Shown: piece after piece, positions 1 through 11,766 of the stretch
Position numbering within the stretch: position 1 is the first letter of the stretch
Layout of the letters: each line of letters starts with the position of its first letter
Assembly: GCA_037074705.1 (NCBI GenBank)
Contig: CM073590.1
Span: forward strand, 113,666,100 to 113,730,099
Source: Zhengitettix transpicula
Lineage: Eukaryota; Arthropoda; Insecta; Orthoptera; Tetrigidae
Direction: 5' to 3'
Length of the DNA: 64,000 bases
Notes under the pieces: model-generated
Told to the model about the DNA's origin: nothing
The model's input: the letters and a program-made list of their open reading frames with translations, nothing else
Database searches by the model: none
Program-made: the position numbers and the translations under genes

Positions 1-489
1 AGTGGACATTTGAGTTCATTCTGAGAGAGAGAGCTGTAATTTGTTTCAATAAACTTATTTATTGTACTCTTGTCTAAATTACTATGTGACAATATATGTA
101 AGATCTCTTATTAAGGAATATTTCAAGGATACAATTAATTCTTTAATTCACTTCGAGTAAACAAATTACACTTTTGAGCAGCTGTATTATGCCTCCTCTA
201 CACTATGATCGTGGTTGATAGGTAAAATCATGCACCATTGTTGTGAATGCTCTTTTGTGAGACAAAAAACCACTCCCATAGCCAACGCCAGCTGTCAGTT
301 ATATCCAAAGTCCATTATATTGATATATATGTATGTGTATATATGTATATATATATGATTAAAAGAAGCTAATTAACAAATAATTAATTAACAATGATTA
401 AGATTAAAAGAAAGCTTTTACCAAAGATTAATTTAACAGGTGATTATTTAGTTTTTACAAATAATTTGCCCTAGGTTGGCATGTCGAAT
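1..489. other. AT-rich non-coding stretch, no gene seen
   Basis: No credible exon was found here. A short alternating TA/TG run lies near 320-356. The stretch probably belongs to the intron or flank upstream of the first visible Glce exon, because the missing N-terminal exons of that gene must lie before base 1. Bases around 465-489 contain a stretch (complement GGGCAAAT next to TGCCAACC) that resembles the primer-binding end of the LTR copy that follows. Confidence 0.5.
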
Positions 490-1318
490 TCAATAATTAC
501 AAAATTAACAAACTAATATTTTATTTATAATTTGTTGTGTTCAAAGTAAAATACAATCTTTTATATTGCACAAAACAATCAAAATTAAAACTCTTCTTCT
601 CAGGGTCTTTAACTGGGCTTGATAAGTAAGAACATTCAAAAAAAAATTATCAATTCAATAATTAACAATTCAAAACCAAATTGAGACTAACAAAATACGA
701 TATCTAACAAAATGAAAAGAACAAAATCTGACTAATACCTTTAACTATCGATTACAGAATTTAATTAGTTTGGTTTGTACTTACAAATGTCTTGCTGGTA
801 CCAGACTTAGTTTTTGGGGCTTGGGTACACTATCTTTTTAGACTTAAAAGGCCATTAATCACAGATTCTACACATCACTTTTCTTATTTTGGCAAAATTG
901 GCTATATTTTGATGACTGCTCTGCTCTGTAATAATTCACCAATGTTATTCCGCAACAATTCCTCCACGAAGATTGTACAAAGTTCTGTTTTGACGAAAAT
1001 GGTATTACTTTACAATATTCATGTTGCAATATCTCGGTGAATGTTTCAATCTGCTCAATTTTATAAAGACTGTTCTCTGCAACGTTTTCACCGTCGCCCG
1101 CTTCTATTCTCCAATGACTCACCAACTTTATTTTTACTATGCTCAACGATGTCTGACCTCTGTACAATCCAGACCACAATGACCTACTGCCATTCCCATA
1201 CAATGCGTGCAGTTCACGCCAAAGCTAGTCTATGTTTTTCTATTGTTGTCTTTGAGATCGGTGCCGCTAAACAATTCATCACAATTAATGTCATTAATGG
1301 CCTCCTTAATTAGTATTG

Positions 1319-1320
<2 letters not shown>
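490..1320 (-). mobile_element. LTR copy A (gypsy-like family, minus orientation)
   Basis: On the minus strand this starts TGCAATACTAATTAAGG, like the TGCAATGCCAATTAATT start of the copies at 31.8 and 44.5 kb. It ends near 490 next to a primer-binding-like segment. It shares with the other copies a block containing the complement of cccagtnnagacccTGAG (here cagggtctttaactgggcttgat at about 601-623) and the TTCGTTCT region. It abuts an (AT)n tract at its LTR start. There is no coding content; the small open frames inside it are chance. The 490 boundary is approximate. Confidence 0.6.

Positions 1321-1365
<45 letters not shown>
1321..1365. repeat. (AT)n microsatellite
   Basis: About 45 bp of pure AT dinucleotide, directly abutting the start of LTR copy A. 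Confidence 0.95.
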
Positions 1366-1368
<3 letters not shown>

Positions 1369-1711
1369 GTAAGGATGTGACATTGTCAAAAATAATTGCA
1401 ATTTTGGTATGGAATATATATATGTATATATAATTGCAATATTGGTATGGAAAGGAAAGAGAGATAGGTTGTGGCTTACCTGAAAGTGAAGTACAGTGTA
1501 GCTATAGGGAACCGAAGGTTGTTCTTCAAATTATTGAAGGCTCTCAGCCTTCTTCAGAAAGGAGGCTGAGAGCATCTGAAAATTTGAAGAACAACCTTCA
1601 GTTCCTCATGGCGACACTGTACTTTACTTTCAGGTAAGCCACAACCTATCTCTCTTTCCTTTCCATACCAATATTGCAATTATTTTTGACAATGTCATAT
1701 CCTTACTAATA
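1366..1711. mobile_element. Palindromic foldback MITE
   Basis: The left arm (from about 1366) and right arm (to about 1711) are near-perfect reverse complements over roughly 150 bp each. They share AGTAAGGAT, GACATTGTCAAAAATAAT, TTGGTATGGAAAGGAAAG and AGGTTGTGGCTTACCTGAAA. The centre is a second stem around AAGGCTCTCAGCC. The left arm carries a small extra AT insertion near 1416-1440. Related single-arm fragments lie at 3233-3290 and 3303-3386. No transposase is present. The element would fold into a long hairpin RNA if transcribed. Confidence 0.8.
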
Positions 1712-1750
1712 TCATATATACATACATTCATACATACATACATATATATA

Positions 1751-2814
1751 TGCATTAAGGGAATGCATTGTTTCGGATTAATGGTCTTGGCCATCACAGG
1801 AAGTGGCAGTGTTGACTTAGGATCAAGGGGCAGTTGGGCGGTCTGAAGAATTTTGGAACAGCGCACATGTGGGGGTGAGGATACAAGTGCAAAGTAATTA
1901 CGGGTCCTGTCTCGATGTGACAAGACAGAGCGGCTGGATATTTGCTAGCTGGGGAGCAGCATCTGCAGAGTGTAAATCTCGGGATAATGGAGAGACTGTC
2001 AATGAGCAGTTGCGACGTAGTTTTGGAACAAAGGAGAAGAGAGAAGGGACGGTCATATATAAAGGGAAGATAGGATTTTGTTAGTTAGTCGAGAGTTGGA
2101 GTTAGTTGGAGTTGAGTGTCAGAATGGAGGGGGAGCTGTGAGCACCCAGTATGGAGAAAATTTGCAGCCTGCGAGAGAAATAGCAAATTTATGTCAACGA
2201 TAAACATTTTTGTATGCAGAAGTTCAATCTGTAGTAATATCAAAATTTGACCACTGTCTTCGATGGTAGGAGACCAGGACACAGCATCCAGCGTCGAGTA
2301 GTTTAACCACGAGCAAGTGGGATGTCCTTCACTGAGTATGGAGAATCAGCTATCGTCGAACAAATAATATGTGTTAGAGTCAGTGTGTAAACGTCCAGTC
2401 TATAAAGTGTGTGTGTGTAATGAACGAGCCAAATGTTCCTGAGTAATCGTGAGTTGAAATTTATGGTATTAATATGTGTAACCGGAATTAAAAGATACAG
2501 TCAGATATCGTTCTCTTCTTTTTGTTAATAAAATAAACTCTTTTAAATTTAGAATCAATCTGGTAATTCTAAGTTCGTTAATAAGTTTCATCGATGTGTA
2601 GACGATTAAATATTTCTGTTTAATTTAAAGATAAATGTTGGGTTCTTTGATTATTTAAGTGTTCTGTCCGTTATCAAACCCAGTAAGGACCCATGAGAGA
2701 AAGAGATGCTTTTTATATTTAAATTGTATAATGTTTCAAGATTTGATAAATAAATGTTGTTTGTTTTAAAGTCTATAAAATTTTTCATTTAAAAACCCAT
2801 AAGAGTTAATTATT

Positions 2815-2817
<3 letters not shown>
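1751..2817 (+). mobile_element. LTR copy B (related subfamily, plus orientation)
   Basis: The 3' part matches the LTRs at 31.8 and 44.5 kb in order: a GTTCTCTTCTTT block at about 2512, a CGATTAAATATTTCT block, TCAAACCCAGTAAGGACCC at about 2675, and a terminal TTATTACA followed by (AT)n. A TATA-like TCATATATAAAGGG at about 2053-2066 is followed by a GTTAGTTAGTCGAGAG sequence and may be the element promoter. The 5' boundary at TGCATTAAGG (1751), after an AT tract, is a guess. Confidence 0.5.
2055..2066 (+). promoter_or_regulatory. Possible LTR TATA box
   Basis: ATATATAAAGGG sits in the first third of LTR copy B, about 30 nt upstream of a TTAGTTAGTCGAGAGTTGG segment. Its position fits a retroelement U3 promoter with the start site near 2085-2095. 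It is inferred from sequence only. Confidence 0.3.

Positions 2818-2856
<39 letters not shown>
2818..2856. repeat. (AT)n(AC)n microsatellite
   Basis: About 31 bp of AT repeat followed by four CA units, directly abutting the 3' end of LTR copy B. Confidence 0.9.
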
Positions 2857-2867
2857 ATACTACGAAC

Positions 2868-3190
2868 TAATTTGGTGATGAAGTCACATTTGATCTTGGA
2901 TAGTGAGGAAGGATAGAAATAAATAGGAGGATTATGATTTATGTAGAATCACACACAAAGAAAAGCATATGTTCAAAGCAGGGAGTAGGAAGGAAAGACT
3001 GAAAATATTTGACCTAGGCAGGATTTGAACCTGCATAATCTGCTCAGTACACAGATGCCTTAACCATCCCGGCCACCAAATCAAATTTTTAATCAGGCAA
3101 ATGTAGGCAGTCTTATTATGGATAAATAGTTATTTAGAGGAGGAATGGATAGAGTAGAGGGAGTGAAGTATTTGAAGCATCCATTAAGGA
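2868..3190 (-). repeat. tRNA-derived SINE, copy 1
   Basis: On the minus strand, bases 3082 to 3011 fold as a tRNA-like cloverleaf. The acceptor arms GATTTGG and CTAGGTC pair with G-U wobbles. An A-box-like GGGATGGTTAAGGC and a B-box-like GGTTCAAATCC are present, with a 5-bp T stem. Flanking sequence on both sides recurs at 3405-3700, which shows a dispersed repeat and not a tRNA gene. The variable arm is short and the cloverleaf is imperfect. Ends are approximate. Confidence 0.65.
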
Positions 3191-3232
3191 ATAAATACAA
3201 TATTAGGAGTATCCATTAAGGAATCGTTAATT

Positions 3233-3290
3233 CCAATCTTGATTTCAGGTAAGTCAACTATACTATCTCTCTTCCCTAACAAAATGTGTT
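3233..3290. repeat. Fragment of the palindromic MITE (right arm)
   Basis: TTTCAGGTAAG followed by a CTATCTCTCTTCC segment matches the right arm of the element at 1366-1711. Confidence 0.5.
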
Positions 3291-3302
3291 ATATATATAT
3301 TG

Positions 3303-3386
3303 TAATAGTAAGAACATTGTCAAAAATATTGGTATGGAAAGGATAGGGAGATAGGTTGTGGCTTACCTGAAAGTGAAGTGCGGTGG
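3303..3386. repeat. Fragment of the palindromic MITE (left arm)
   Basis: Matches the left arm of the 1366-1711 element: AGTAAG, CATTGTCAAAAATA, TTGGTATGGAAAGGATAG and GGTTGTGGCTTACCTGAAAG in order. It ends at an AT tract. Confidence 0.7.
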
Positions 3387-3404
3387 ATATATATATATAT
3401 ATAT

Positions 3405-3710
3405 AAATAAATGTTATGGATTTTAATTATATTTGATAATTGGATAGTGAGGTAAGATAGAACTATAAGACAAATGTCGGGAATATGCTTTAGGCATAGT
3501 AATACACTCAAATGAAGCATATGTTCAAGGTGTAGAGAGAAAAGTAAGAAGAAGGAAAGACTGAAAATATTTGGCAGGGTTGGTAACTGAGCCACCGAGC
3601 CTTTCTCAGCCTTAGAAAATATAGCCAGTCTTATTAAGTGTAGAGTGGAATGGTTAGACCTGAGGGAGTAACATATATATGAAGAAAATGAGGATAATAT
3701 TGCAGTCAAA
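3405..3710 (-). repeat. tRNA-derived SINE, copy 2 (decayed)
   Basis: Shares with copy 1 the strings GGATAGTGAGG, GCATATGTTCAA, GGAAAGACTGAAAATATTTG and CAGTCTTATTA in the same order. The tRNA-like head is mutated (near 3570-3610). It is a second insertion of the same family only a few hundred bases away. Confidence 0.6.
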
Positions 3711-3715
3711 TTAAT

Positions 3716-4015
3716 GTGTATAAGAAAGAAAGAAAGACATACGTGGCTAAGGTTTTGGATGGAAGTATAAATAATACATCATTTTCCTCTAAGACAGATT
3801 GCATGCTCCTCTGTTAGCTAACAACACATGGACATAGATTATGTAATAAAAGATATATCTTTAGAATAATTATTAAAATGATGTGCATTTTATACAAGTT
3901 ATTTTCTAACTAATTTGACTGATATTTACCTATTTTCTCAAGATTTATATAATCTATTAAAACCATTTCTGTCACGCTGTGTATTCATTTCTGATTTACA
4001 ACAAGCTTTTTTCAG
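3716..4015 (+). other. Intron tail upstream of the first visible Glce exon
   Basis: AT-rich with no coding content. It ends in the pyrimidine-rich TTTTTTCAG acceptor directly before the exon at 4016. Confidence 0.7.
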
Positions 4016-4187
4016 GTATATGGAAAATTGGCTTCCTATGATGGGCTAGAAAGGTTTGAATGGTCTCACAGTTATTCAAAAGTATACCATCCAAAAGGAA
4101 AATATGATACCAGAGGCGTGTTCATGTACTTTGAAAATTATAATGTGGAAATTAGAGAGAGGGTCAAGTGTGTCAGTGCAATGGAAG
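4016..4187 (+). CDS. Glce: D-glucuronyl C5-epimerase, exon 1 of 6 visible
   Basis: Encodes [10 protein letters not shown]...[10 protein letters not shown], residues 1-57 of the visible protein, starting in phase 0 after TTTTTTCAG and ending phase 1 at GGTAAATG. It matches the start of the conserved secreted part of heparosan-N-sulfate-glucuronate 5-epimerase, including [11 protein letters not shown] and [14 protein letters not shown]. The enzyme is a Golgi type II membrane protein that epimerises GlcA to IdoA in N-sulfated heparan chains. Compared with the human enzyme (about 617 residues), about 140 N-terminal residues, including the membrane anchor, are missing and must be encoded before the window. 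Confidence 0.95.
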
Positions 4188-5151
4188 GTAAATGTAGTAT
4201 GTAAATTTTAAAGAAATACAATTTTAACTACTAAAAAAATTGATTTTTAGAATGTGGGAAACATTTTCTCTGAGGAAGCATTATGTACATGTAAATATCT
4301 GTTAACATTTATGGTGAAACTGCAATAAATAATTTGAATTATTCTGAAGTTACAAATATTGACTTTTAATGTGGAAGATTTAGCAGACCCATTTCATGCA
4401 AGAGAGAAGTTATTGTTCAATACTTTCACCCCTACTGATTATTCTATAGGTTTACTGTTTCATTTTGTTTCTAACACTTAGTCATGTGCTCTAAGTTGCC
4501 TATGTGCACATTTAAGTTTATTTTTGTGTAGGTGGTACTGAGGGAGTTACCAATCAAAAAATATAAATTAGCCCAGTAGATGTGTCCAAAAAGGAGGAAG
4601 ATATCAGGTATTTTATTTATTGTTTTCACTTTGTATATGTTATGGCCAGTAATGAAAACTAAGTTTCCGAATTTGAAAGGTGTCAAGAAAAGTTTCCTAA
4701 CACACTAACAGTAATACCTCTGCCATGGGTAAGCCCTCCAGAACTCATGTCTGACCAAATCCCACTTCTGTGTTTCTCAGAATAATGTAAGGTGAAATGA
4801 CCTTTAACAACAAACTTCTGGTATTCTGATGAGTCCAAGGTTTCATTATGTTTCAACACATTCTGAACATATACTGATTACCACATTTAGCATGAAAGAA
4901 ATGCTCTACTATATTAAAGTAAGTAATATTGAACAATATTCCAATGAAGTTTTACTGTAATAGCTCAAATAGAAAGTTGTAAAAATCTAGTAAATACTTA
5001 GTACAGTTATTTAACATTAGTTAGTAGCTAAGTACTTAACTATCACTTCCTTCCACTGTCACCAATATGACCACAGCCGGCCCGGCCTTAACCAGCCAGA
5101 ATTTTTTTTTTTTTTTAAATTTGCGATGAATTTTTAAAACCAGACATTGCG

Positions 5152-5346
5152 TTGGAAAGAGAATTAGATTCTCTACAACTTTTTTCTGTGGAAAATTCAT
5201 GTATGATGGACCATTTTGTAGATACCAGCAGTAGAAATACGACGAACTACATTATTTTCGAAAAGGATGTAAAATATCCTATATATGATGAACGATTTCT
5301 AGTGTTTTATTCCACCAATTTTCATAATCAAGTATACCATTCGTAG
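5152..5346 (+). other. Short open frame in a Glce intron, not called a gene
   Basis: A 64-codon frame with no recognisable motif, inside the 4188-5959 intron. It is surrounded by AT-rich sequence including a T13 tract at 5103-5116. I see no splice context or relative for it, so it is likely chance. Confidence 0.2.
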
Positions 5347-5959
5347 CAAAATTTCATCATCTATAATTTATTACTGAATATTGTTTTCAATGGAATGCTT
5401 CATGCTTTGGGTATTAGTGAAAAGATGTGCCAAATTTCATGTGTTTTTCAACCTCAGAAATATTTCCCGATGCCTTTCGAATTGGGAAACTTGATTTTTC
5501 TCTACTGGTCACAATATTACAAGTGGTAGAAAATACTCGACCATTTGTGTGGTAAGGTGTGTATAACTACGAAGTTAAATATGAATCTGAAAGAATAACT
5601 TCAATGTGTGTAATGATTTCTTAATGGTCATGAACAGTTAAAATATTTTAACAGATTCTTACAAATTTATTTATTACAAAATTAATTTTATTGCTTATCA
5701 TTGTGAACAACTATGAATCAATTCACTTGCAGAACTATAGCGAGGCAAAAATGTCTGCTCGTAATTATTACTGTGTTATTTAACTGAATTTTTCTCATGT
5801 GGAAGTTGATATAATCTAACATTAACTTGTTTGAAAACTTAATTTATACTATTCATTATTTTATTAATCTTTTTCTCAAGTTATAATTAAATTTAAATTG
5901 TTTTACTTGTAATTGAATTCATAATATCAAAATCATTTTCAAAATTTGTAAATTTTTAG

Positions 5960-6190
5960 GTGTTCCTGTTTCTTCTCAATGGTTTGCACAAGGCTATTAC
6001 TATCCAACACAAATTGCGCAATTTGGTCTAGCTCATTACAGTAAAAACCTTACAGAACCTGAACCTAGGCGAACTATATTAGAGGATGGTGACCGAGAAA
6101 AGGGTTCTTGGAGTATTCCAGTAGGGGCAGAACTGAAAAGAACTTATGATTCTTCACTTATGAACACAGTTGTGTGCTTCACTAGTCAAG
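5960..6190 (+). CDS. Glce: D-glucuronyl C5-epimerase, exon 2 of 6 visible
   Basis: Acceptor TTTTTAG at 5959 and donor AAGGTAATT at 6191. It is phase 1 at both ends. Residues 58 to about 134 of the visible protein include VPVSSQWFAQGYYYPTQIAQ and FGLAHYSKNLTEPEP, closely matching the family motif that follows the first exon in vertebrates (WGPQGYFYP...AHYSKNLTE). The tyrosine-rich YYYP stretch lies in the beta-sandwich part of the fold and helps shape the substrate cleft in known structures. The exon is intact with no frameshift. Confidence 0.95.
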
Positions 6191-7920
6191 GTAATTATAT
6201 TCCATATAATTAATTATTTTCATAATTTGTAATAAATGAAGCAGTTGTTTAATTAAAATTTTATAATTTAATTAAATAACCAAATGGTAGTTATAATATT
6301 GTACGTTTATTTAAATTTTCTTAGGAGATTGTGATGTCAATATCTGTTACCATAAATATAAGCAATGATCAGTCTTTTCATTTTATTTACTGTGCAAGTC
6401 ATCTCTATTGAGTTATCCTCTTTAAATAGTAACTTTCACATCTACACAAAAATCTTCTGTGATGTCTTCCTAATATTTCAAAAACTATATTATCATTGTC
6501 TACCTTACTGTTTGCTTATAATTTACTTCAATGTTTTTTCACTATTTGTTTACTTCACCATTTTCTTACAAAATGGTAAAAACCAACCTTTCATCTTCCT
6601 AAACTTCCTTGAAATTTTTTAAAATGTTATTATATTATATATCAATTTTAATACACAAAAAAATACTCATCATGTCACTCAGCAATCTAATATTTATCTG
6701 AGGGTCTTCGTGGGTTATCCTCTGGAAACTTGCTGGCCTCAAGTTGTAATTATAGATTCCGTCATATTGCTATTGTAGACCTACAATAGCAATATGGATG
6801 ACCATCCAATTTGTTTAATGCTGATGTGAGAATGGGATACTTAAACATTGCTTTAGTTATGTTTTGATATTTCATTGAAGAAGAAAACTACAGTAATTCC
6901 ACTCAATTTTTAATTTATTTTTCTCTCCAAAATACCATTACTTCCACCAAAACTCCAAGATAAAGATACTATGCCTTTTACCCTCTCTCTCACCAACCAA
7001 GACTCCAACTTGTATGCCAAAGATAATAATTGTTTTTTTTAAAGACATACAAATATAAATATTAATAATTTCCACATTAAATTTTACTTCATAATAAATA
7101 ATTTTGTTTATTTGCAATTCATCCATTCTTCTCTTTGACATCTAAATGTAACATGCCAACTATTGTTGGATGCAAGGTCAAACTTGTTTGTGTGCCATTC
7201 CTGCATATATGTGTTTATATATATCGTTCCTTAATAGTACCAGTAGTGTGTCCAGATTACCAAAACTGATTTCCAAATAATTGAGATATAAAATGCCAAA
7301 TGCCACTATTATATTATAAATGTTTACTATACCATAGCAATAACTTTTTGTGATGTTTCTCATAAATCATAATCATCTTTGAACTACTCCATTAATCAGT
7401 TCAAAGTATCACCTGATTTCATGCTCTTAACTTACTCCATGGTACAAGTCATTAACAAACTGTTACAAAATTGTTACAAATGTATATGCTCATTATTGCA
7501 AGCATTGTTTTGAATTGCTCGTATATTTTGTTGATTTTAGTTTGTGTATTTATTTGAAAAAAGAGTCCATTTAAACATTATACCTCTCTTGTCTTCCTCC
7601 TTAATTTAAGCTTAATTGTATTTTAGACTAGTCCAAAAATTCAGAAAATGTTGCTCATGCATCCACATCTCTACATACATTCATATACACTTATACAGGA
7701 TATCTTCAAACCCAGAAGGGTAGGAAGGCACAGACAAGACAAGTTTAGTAGAGATGGGCAAAACCATCTTTTCTGGGTTGGACCATAACTGTTCCATTTG
7801 GAAAAAACTTGTCCGTTTTAATGTCTCAACACTGATCAAAATAGCTCTTGACATAAGTGAATTCATTATAATGAATAATTTAATGAAAATATAATATGTC
7901 TGTTGTAAAATGTAATAATT
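6191..7920 (+). other. Glce intron, AT-rich, mostly featureless
   Basis: No exon or RNA gene was seen. A small perfect inverted repeat (about 20 bp, TTGCTATTGTAG and its complement) sits near 6768-6797. The minus-strand open frames at 6938-7363 and 7681-7935 have no recognisable similarity and biased AT-rich composition. Confidence 0.5.
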
Positions 7921-8204
7921 AGATAAAATAGCCAAATGGCAGACAAAGTGAAGTGGTGATATAAATAGCTCACAAGGTTTCTTGAAACTTTGTTCCTTTC
8001 GTCAGGTGATTGAAAAACACAAGAGCTGAGAGAGTCACAACCACACCACACAGTACAGTTGATGAACATTACAGTTGAATGAATGGTTCTGTCACTCTCA
8101 GCTCCTGTGTTTTTCCAATCACCTGAAGAAAGGAACAAGGTTTTCAGAAACATTGTGTAGTATTTCTATCACTTCATTTTGTCTGTCATTTGGCTACTTT
8201 ATCT
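7921..8204. mobile_element. Inverted-repeat MITE, copy 1 (in Glce intron)
   Basis: Long terminal inverted repeats: AGATAAAATAGCCAAATG at the left end is the complement of CATTTGGCTACTTTATCT at the right end, continuing through a shared ATTG..AAACACA..GAGCTGAGAGAGT core. Each arm is over 100 bp. The motif CCTTTCGTCAGGTGATTG on the left pairs with CAATCACCTGAAGAAAGG on the right. There is no coding capacity. Relatives lie at 11598, 18060, 23760, 25876 and 60328. Confidence 0.8.
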
Positions 8205-8558
8205 CAGTATTATGTATAATTTAAACTATACAGATAAAAATCATCATTATATTTTACCTTGAATGCTTCAATTGCAAGTTGTTTTTACACAGAATTTTCT
8301 TTTTAATTTCAGTACAGAAATTTGGAATAGCTGTTTAGGAGAATTAATTTCTTGTTTAAAAAGCTTAGCTGCTTCAGCACCCTAGTCCTGAGGATAATTC
8401 AAATTGAATATCTGAAAAGTTTTATATAATTCCTAAACAGGTTTAGATTATTTTGCTTAGTATTACAGTTGTAAATATTCAGTATCTTGATAGTAGTTTA
8501 ATATAATTATGATATTTCTTTATTTTACTGTCCTAATTTATTATATATATTTTTTTAG

Positions 8559-8731
8559 AAACTGCTGTACAAGGTGTGCTATTGAAATTGGATCATGTAC
8601 TTGATTTGGTGTTAAGTCTCAATCTTAGATTCCAAGGTAATGCAAGTTTTACTGTGACTCTTCAGAGTAGGGAAAACAGGGAATTGTTTTATCTACATTA
8701 CATTACTTCAGACCTCCTCATATCTGCTCAG
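8559..8731 (+). CDS. Glce: D-glucuronyl C5-epimerase, exon 3 of 6 visible
   Basis: Acceptor TTTTTTTAG at 8558, donor CAGGTACTG at 8732. It starts phase 1 and ends phase 0. The translation ETAVQGVLLKLDHVLDL...ITSDLLISAQ aligns with the family segment that runs ..EGVSLQLGNTKDFIIS..LIAF in vertebrates. This is part of the beta-rich middle domain. It is less conserved than neighbouring exons but in order and uninterrupted. Confidence 0.93.
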
Positions 8732-11323
8732 GTACTGTATTTTAGTTCCTTTCCGTAAAAGGTGGTTTAAAATACTATACAAAAAATAAAATTCTTAGTT
8801 TTGGATTTTAACTTAACCTTTAGTTTCATATTGTATAATGAGCAGTCCAAATTTTTAGAGTATATGTTATATCTGCCCAATTATATATTAATCTTAACTC
8901 AACGGCTTTAAAGTATCAACTATTTCATTTCCATCATTGTACAGTGTTTCATTGAAATATACTTGTAACATTCATTTGAGTAACATTTTTCACATCTCAC
9001 TCACATTTAATTATTGCTCTGTATAAAAAAGTTTGTAAATGACAGTGAACATAAATGGAAACTTGTGTGTTCAAAATGAATGTGTTATAGAAAGAACAAG
9101 ACTAGATGATGTTTCTGTTGCAATACAGAAAGTAAAATACCAATATTGTATTTAAAAATAATTGGCCCTCAAGAAAGTTGCAGAAAGGTGGTAAAATATG
9201 TTTTATGTGACACCAATCATTGCTTCATAAATATAACTTTTATGCAAATTAGGTCTAATTGAGCAATTTTTAAAAGGCATGCAATGAGTTTGTACTCATT
9301 ATGAAAATCTTGTCTTTAAATTTCTACATATTTCAGCAGTTAATGGGAAGGAAACTGTAATTGTAACTCCAAAATTACTGAACTTTAGAATGATAAATAT
9401 TTTGAAGAATGTCTAAAAGAGAAAAATAGTGTGGGTATGTTTAAGAAATATAATAGAAGTCATGTTTTGAAGAAAGAGAGCATATGTCAGAGAAAATTAG
9501 TAAACTAAATTATTAATGCATATCATTCATGATGTGTTTTGTATTAGTATCTTGCAATACATTTATTAATTTCCTCTAGGACTTTATTCCAAAGAGATAC
9601 TATGATGCTTTGGGCATATTTTATGAAAGGATGTATAAAACTGTAAAAAATTGGAAGAGGTTTATTGTTGGAATGTTATTAAGACAAAGCATGTTCTTAA
9701 AAACAACAAAAATGAGTTTACTATTTTTACGTGTTAGTTTTTTCTCTGCTTAATTTATGAAAAAATAAAACTTTTGAATATCTTTATAAATAAAGTAATA
9801 GTTTTGTCTATATGTGATTTAGAATTGAGTTTTTATATGATGATGGAACAGAAATTTTATTGTAATCAGGTCAGTTTTATAAAGTAATAACAATGATATG
9901 ATACAATAACTGTTTTATGATCTTATAACCTTTGAGTAATTTGGGTTTCTTGCATTAGGGGATGTGAAATTAATGTATTATAAATTTATGTTTTACATTT
10001 ATTTTTCTAATAGTTTTAATTCTACTAGCTAAATTATTATTTTGAAAATTAACTGTGAATCTTTTCTGTGTAAGCATACAATTTTTTTTATATTGACTCT
10101 TAAACTATACTGTATTTGAATGGTGTCTTTTTACAGTCTGTGAATTTTCAATAGTATAAATTTCAAAGCAAAATATTTGAAAGCCACAGTTTTTTAAGGT
10201 AACATAGTAACAGTACTATGTTAAAATGAAGATGTCTTTCCACAGTGTTCTCAATAACAAACTGCAAGTTAACATAACATTTTTTTATATCTCATGATGC
10301 AGTAAATTACAATATACTGATAAAAATTGTAATTTTATGACATCAGAAGAAACGTCCACTTTAAAGTACTTACCTGGTCATATAGGCATAAATTATAACA
10401 AATTACTTCAAAATCTACTTATTTATCTTATTGAGACAATGTACCCCAAGCTTTAATCATTGGTATGTTTAAATGTCTTAACATTTCATATTAATAAATT
10501 ACTTTCCTACTAATATCAATTCCTTGAAAACAATTATCTGTGCTGAGAACACAATCTTTATCTGACAATACTGCAAGGCTATTAAATTAATGTAACATCT
10601 GCTACCAATAGAATTAAGCACATTCATAAACTCTACTTTTTCTGGATTAATAATTTATGATAAAATATAATAGGACCAATTCTTTATTATACCATACAAT
10701 ATCTCTCAGAAGATCTAATATTAGAGCACTTAGTCTGGTTTATCATAATTACTTTTATTTAGCCAAATCATACTTAGTAAAATGGCTACCCTAAATATAT
10801 TTAGGGTCCAGGAACAGATAAACTCTTCAAAAACTAACTTCACTATATGTATACACATTATAATTTTTAGTTAAGATAATATAATATCAATTTATTGGTT
10901 CTTTATGTCAATTGTGCTATAAAATGCAAAACAATTCTGTATTGAATTACAGCAATCTCTTTTTGTATCACTTACATGTACCGGGAAATAAAATTCAACT
11001 GTAGTATTTCTGTTGAAATTAAAATGACACTCAAATTCTATTATATGTCATAAAATGCAAATAACTCCTTTTATATAGGCACTGGTATGTATTTTGGAAA
11101 TTCCTCAAATATTTGAAATAAATATTCTCATCATTCTCATTATTTATTTGTGTACTTCTGTTATGTTTTGAACTGACACTGTCTTTTTTCTTGCATGAAT
11201 TATGATATGATTGGAGGTGTTTTATTATTGTAAATTGAATGATACGTTGGGAATTATGTTATTTATTATAAAATTGTGGATTATCAATATTAATTATTTA
11301 GTTATACTTTTTCTTCATTGTAG
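8732..11323 (+). other. Glce intron, no element recognised
   Basis: A 2.6 kb AT-rich intron with no open frame over 60 codons and no obvious repeat, MITE or RNA gene. A short palindrome CTAAATATATTTAG lies at 10791-10804. Confidence 0.5.
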
Positions 11324-11458
11324 GATGAGCATGTATATCATGGAATAGGAATTGCAAATAGTTGGAGACTAATGACAAGGGATCTTGTCATTGATTTACA
11401 AAAAGGCTTCAACTATCAAAACAAAGAAAGGAGAAAGTTTACTCGTTCAAAGTTTAAG
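11324..11458 (+). CDS. Glce: D-glucuronyl C5-epimerase, exon 4 of 6 visible
   Basis: A 45-codon exon, phase 0 at both ends, with acceptor CATTGTAG and donor AAGGTATA. It encodes DEHVYHGIG...SWRLMTRDLVIDLQKG, matching the family signature IYYGIGPR.SW.TVTRDL..DLRKG. The basic tail (KERRKFTRSKFK) corresponds to the variable lysine-rich linker seen in this position in other animals. The exon is clean, with no internal stop. Confidence 0.95.
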
Positions 11459-11597
11459 GTATATCAATAAATATTTAGTTACTTTAAGAATAAATTAAAA
11501 ATTTTAATGCATTATCACTTTTAAAATAAGCTGGGAAAATTGCTTTATTGATAGTTTTTTAATGAAGATGTGATAATGTAAATAATATTCAGATATG

Positions 11598-11766
11598 TAA
11601 GGAGCCAAATAACAGTTGAAAATAGAACTACATAAATACCAGAAAATGTTTCTGCAATCCTTGTAGCTGTCGTCAGGTGATTGAATTAAACAACAAGGTT
11701 TGCAAAAACATTTTGTGGTATATATTTAGCACTTATTTTTATCTGTTACTTGGATACTTAGTCATC
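11598..11766. repeat. Inverted-repeat MITE, copy 2 (decayed)
   Basis: Carries TCGTCAGGTGATTGAA and the flanking GCCAAATAAC / TTACTTGGATACTTAGTC ends of the family seen at 7921-8204. The central half is deleted, so only about 170 bp remains. Confidence 0.6.

Noticed and set aside
868..1313. Open frames on both strands at 868-1313
   Set aside because: Inside LTR copy A, which is non-coding; no motif.
3011..3082. A possible functional tRNA gene (minus)
   Set aside because: The cloverleaf depends on several wobbles, lacks the long variable arm expected from its serine-like anticodon, and the flanks are repeated at 3405-3710, so it is a SINE head.
1..4015. The missing N-terminal exon(s) of Glce
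   Set aside because: No frame with a membrane anchor or the conserved motif preceding VYGK was found; the region is filled with repeats.
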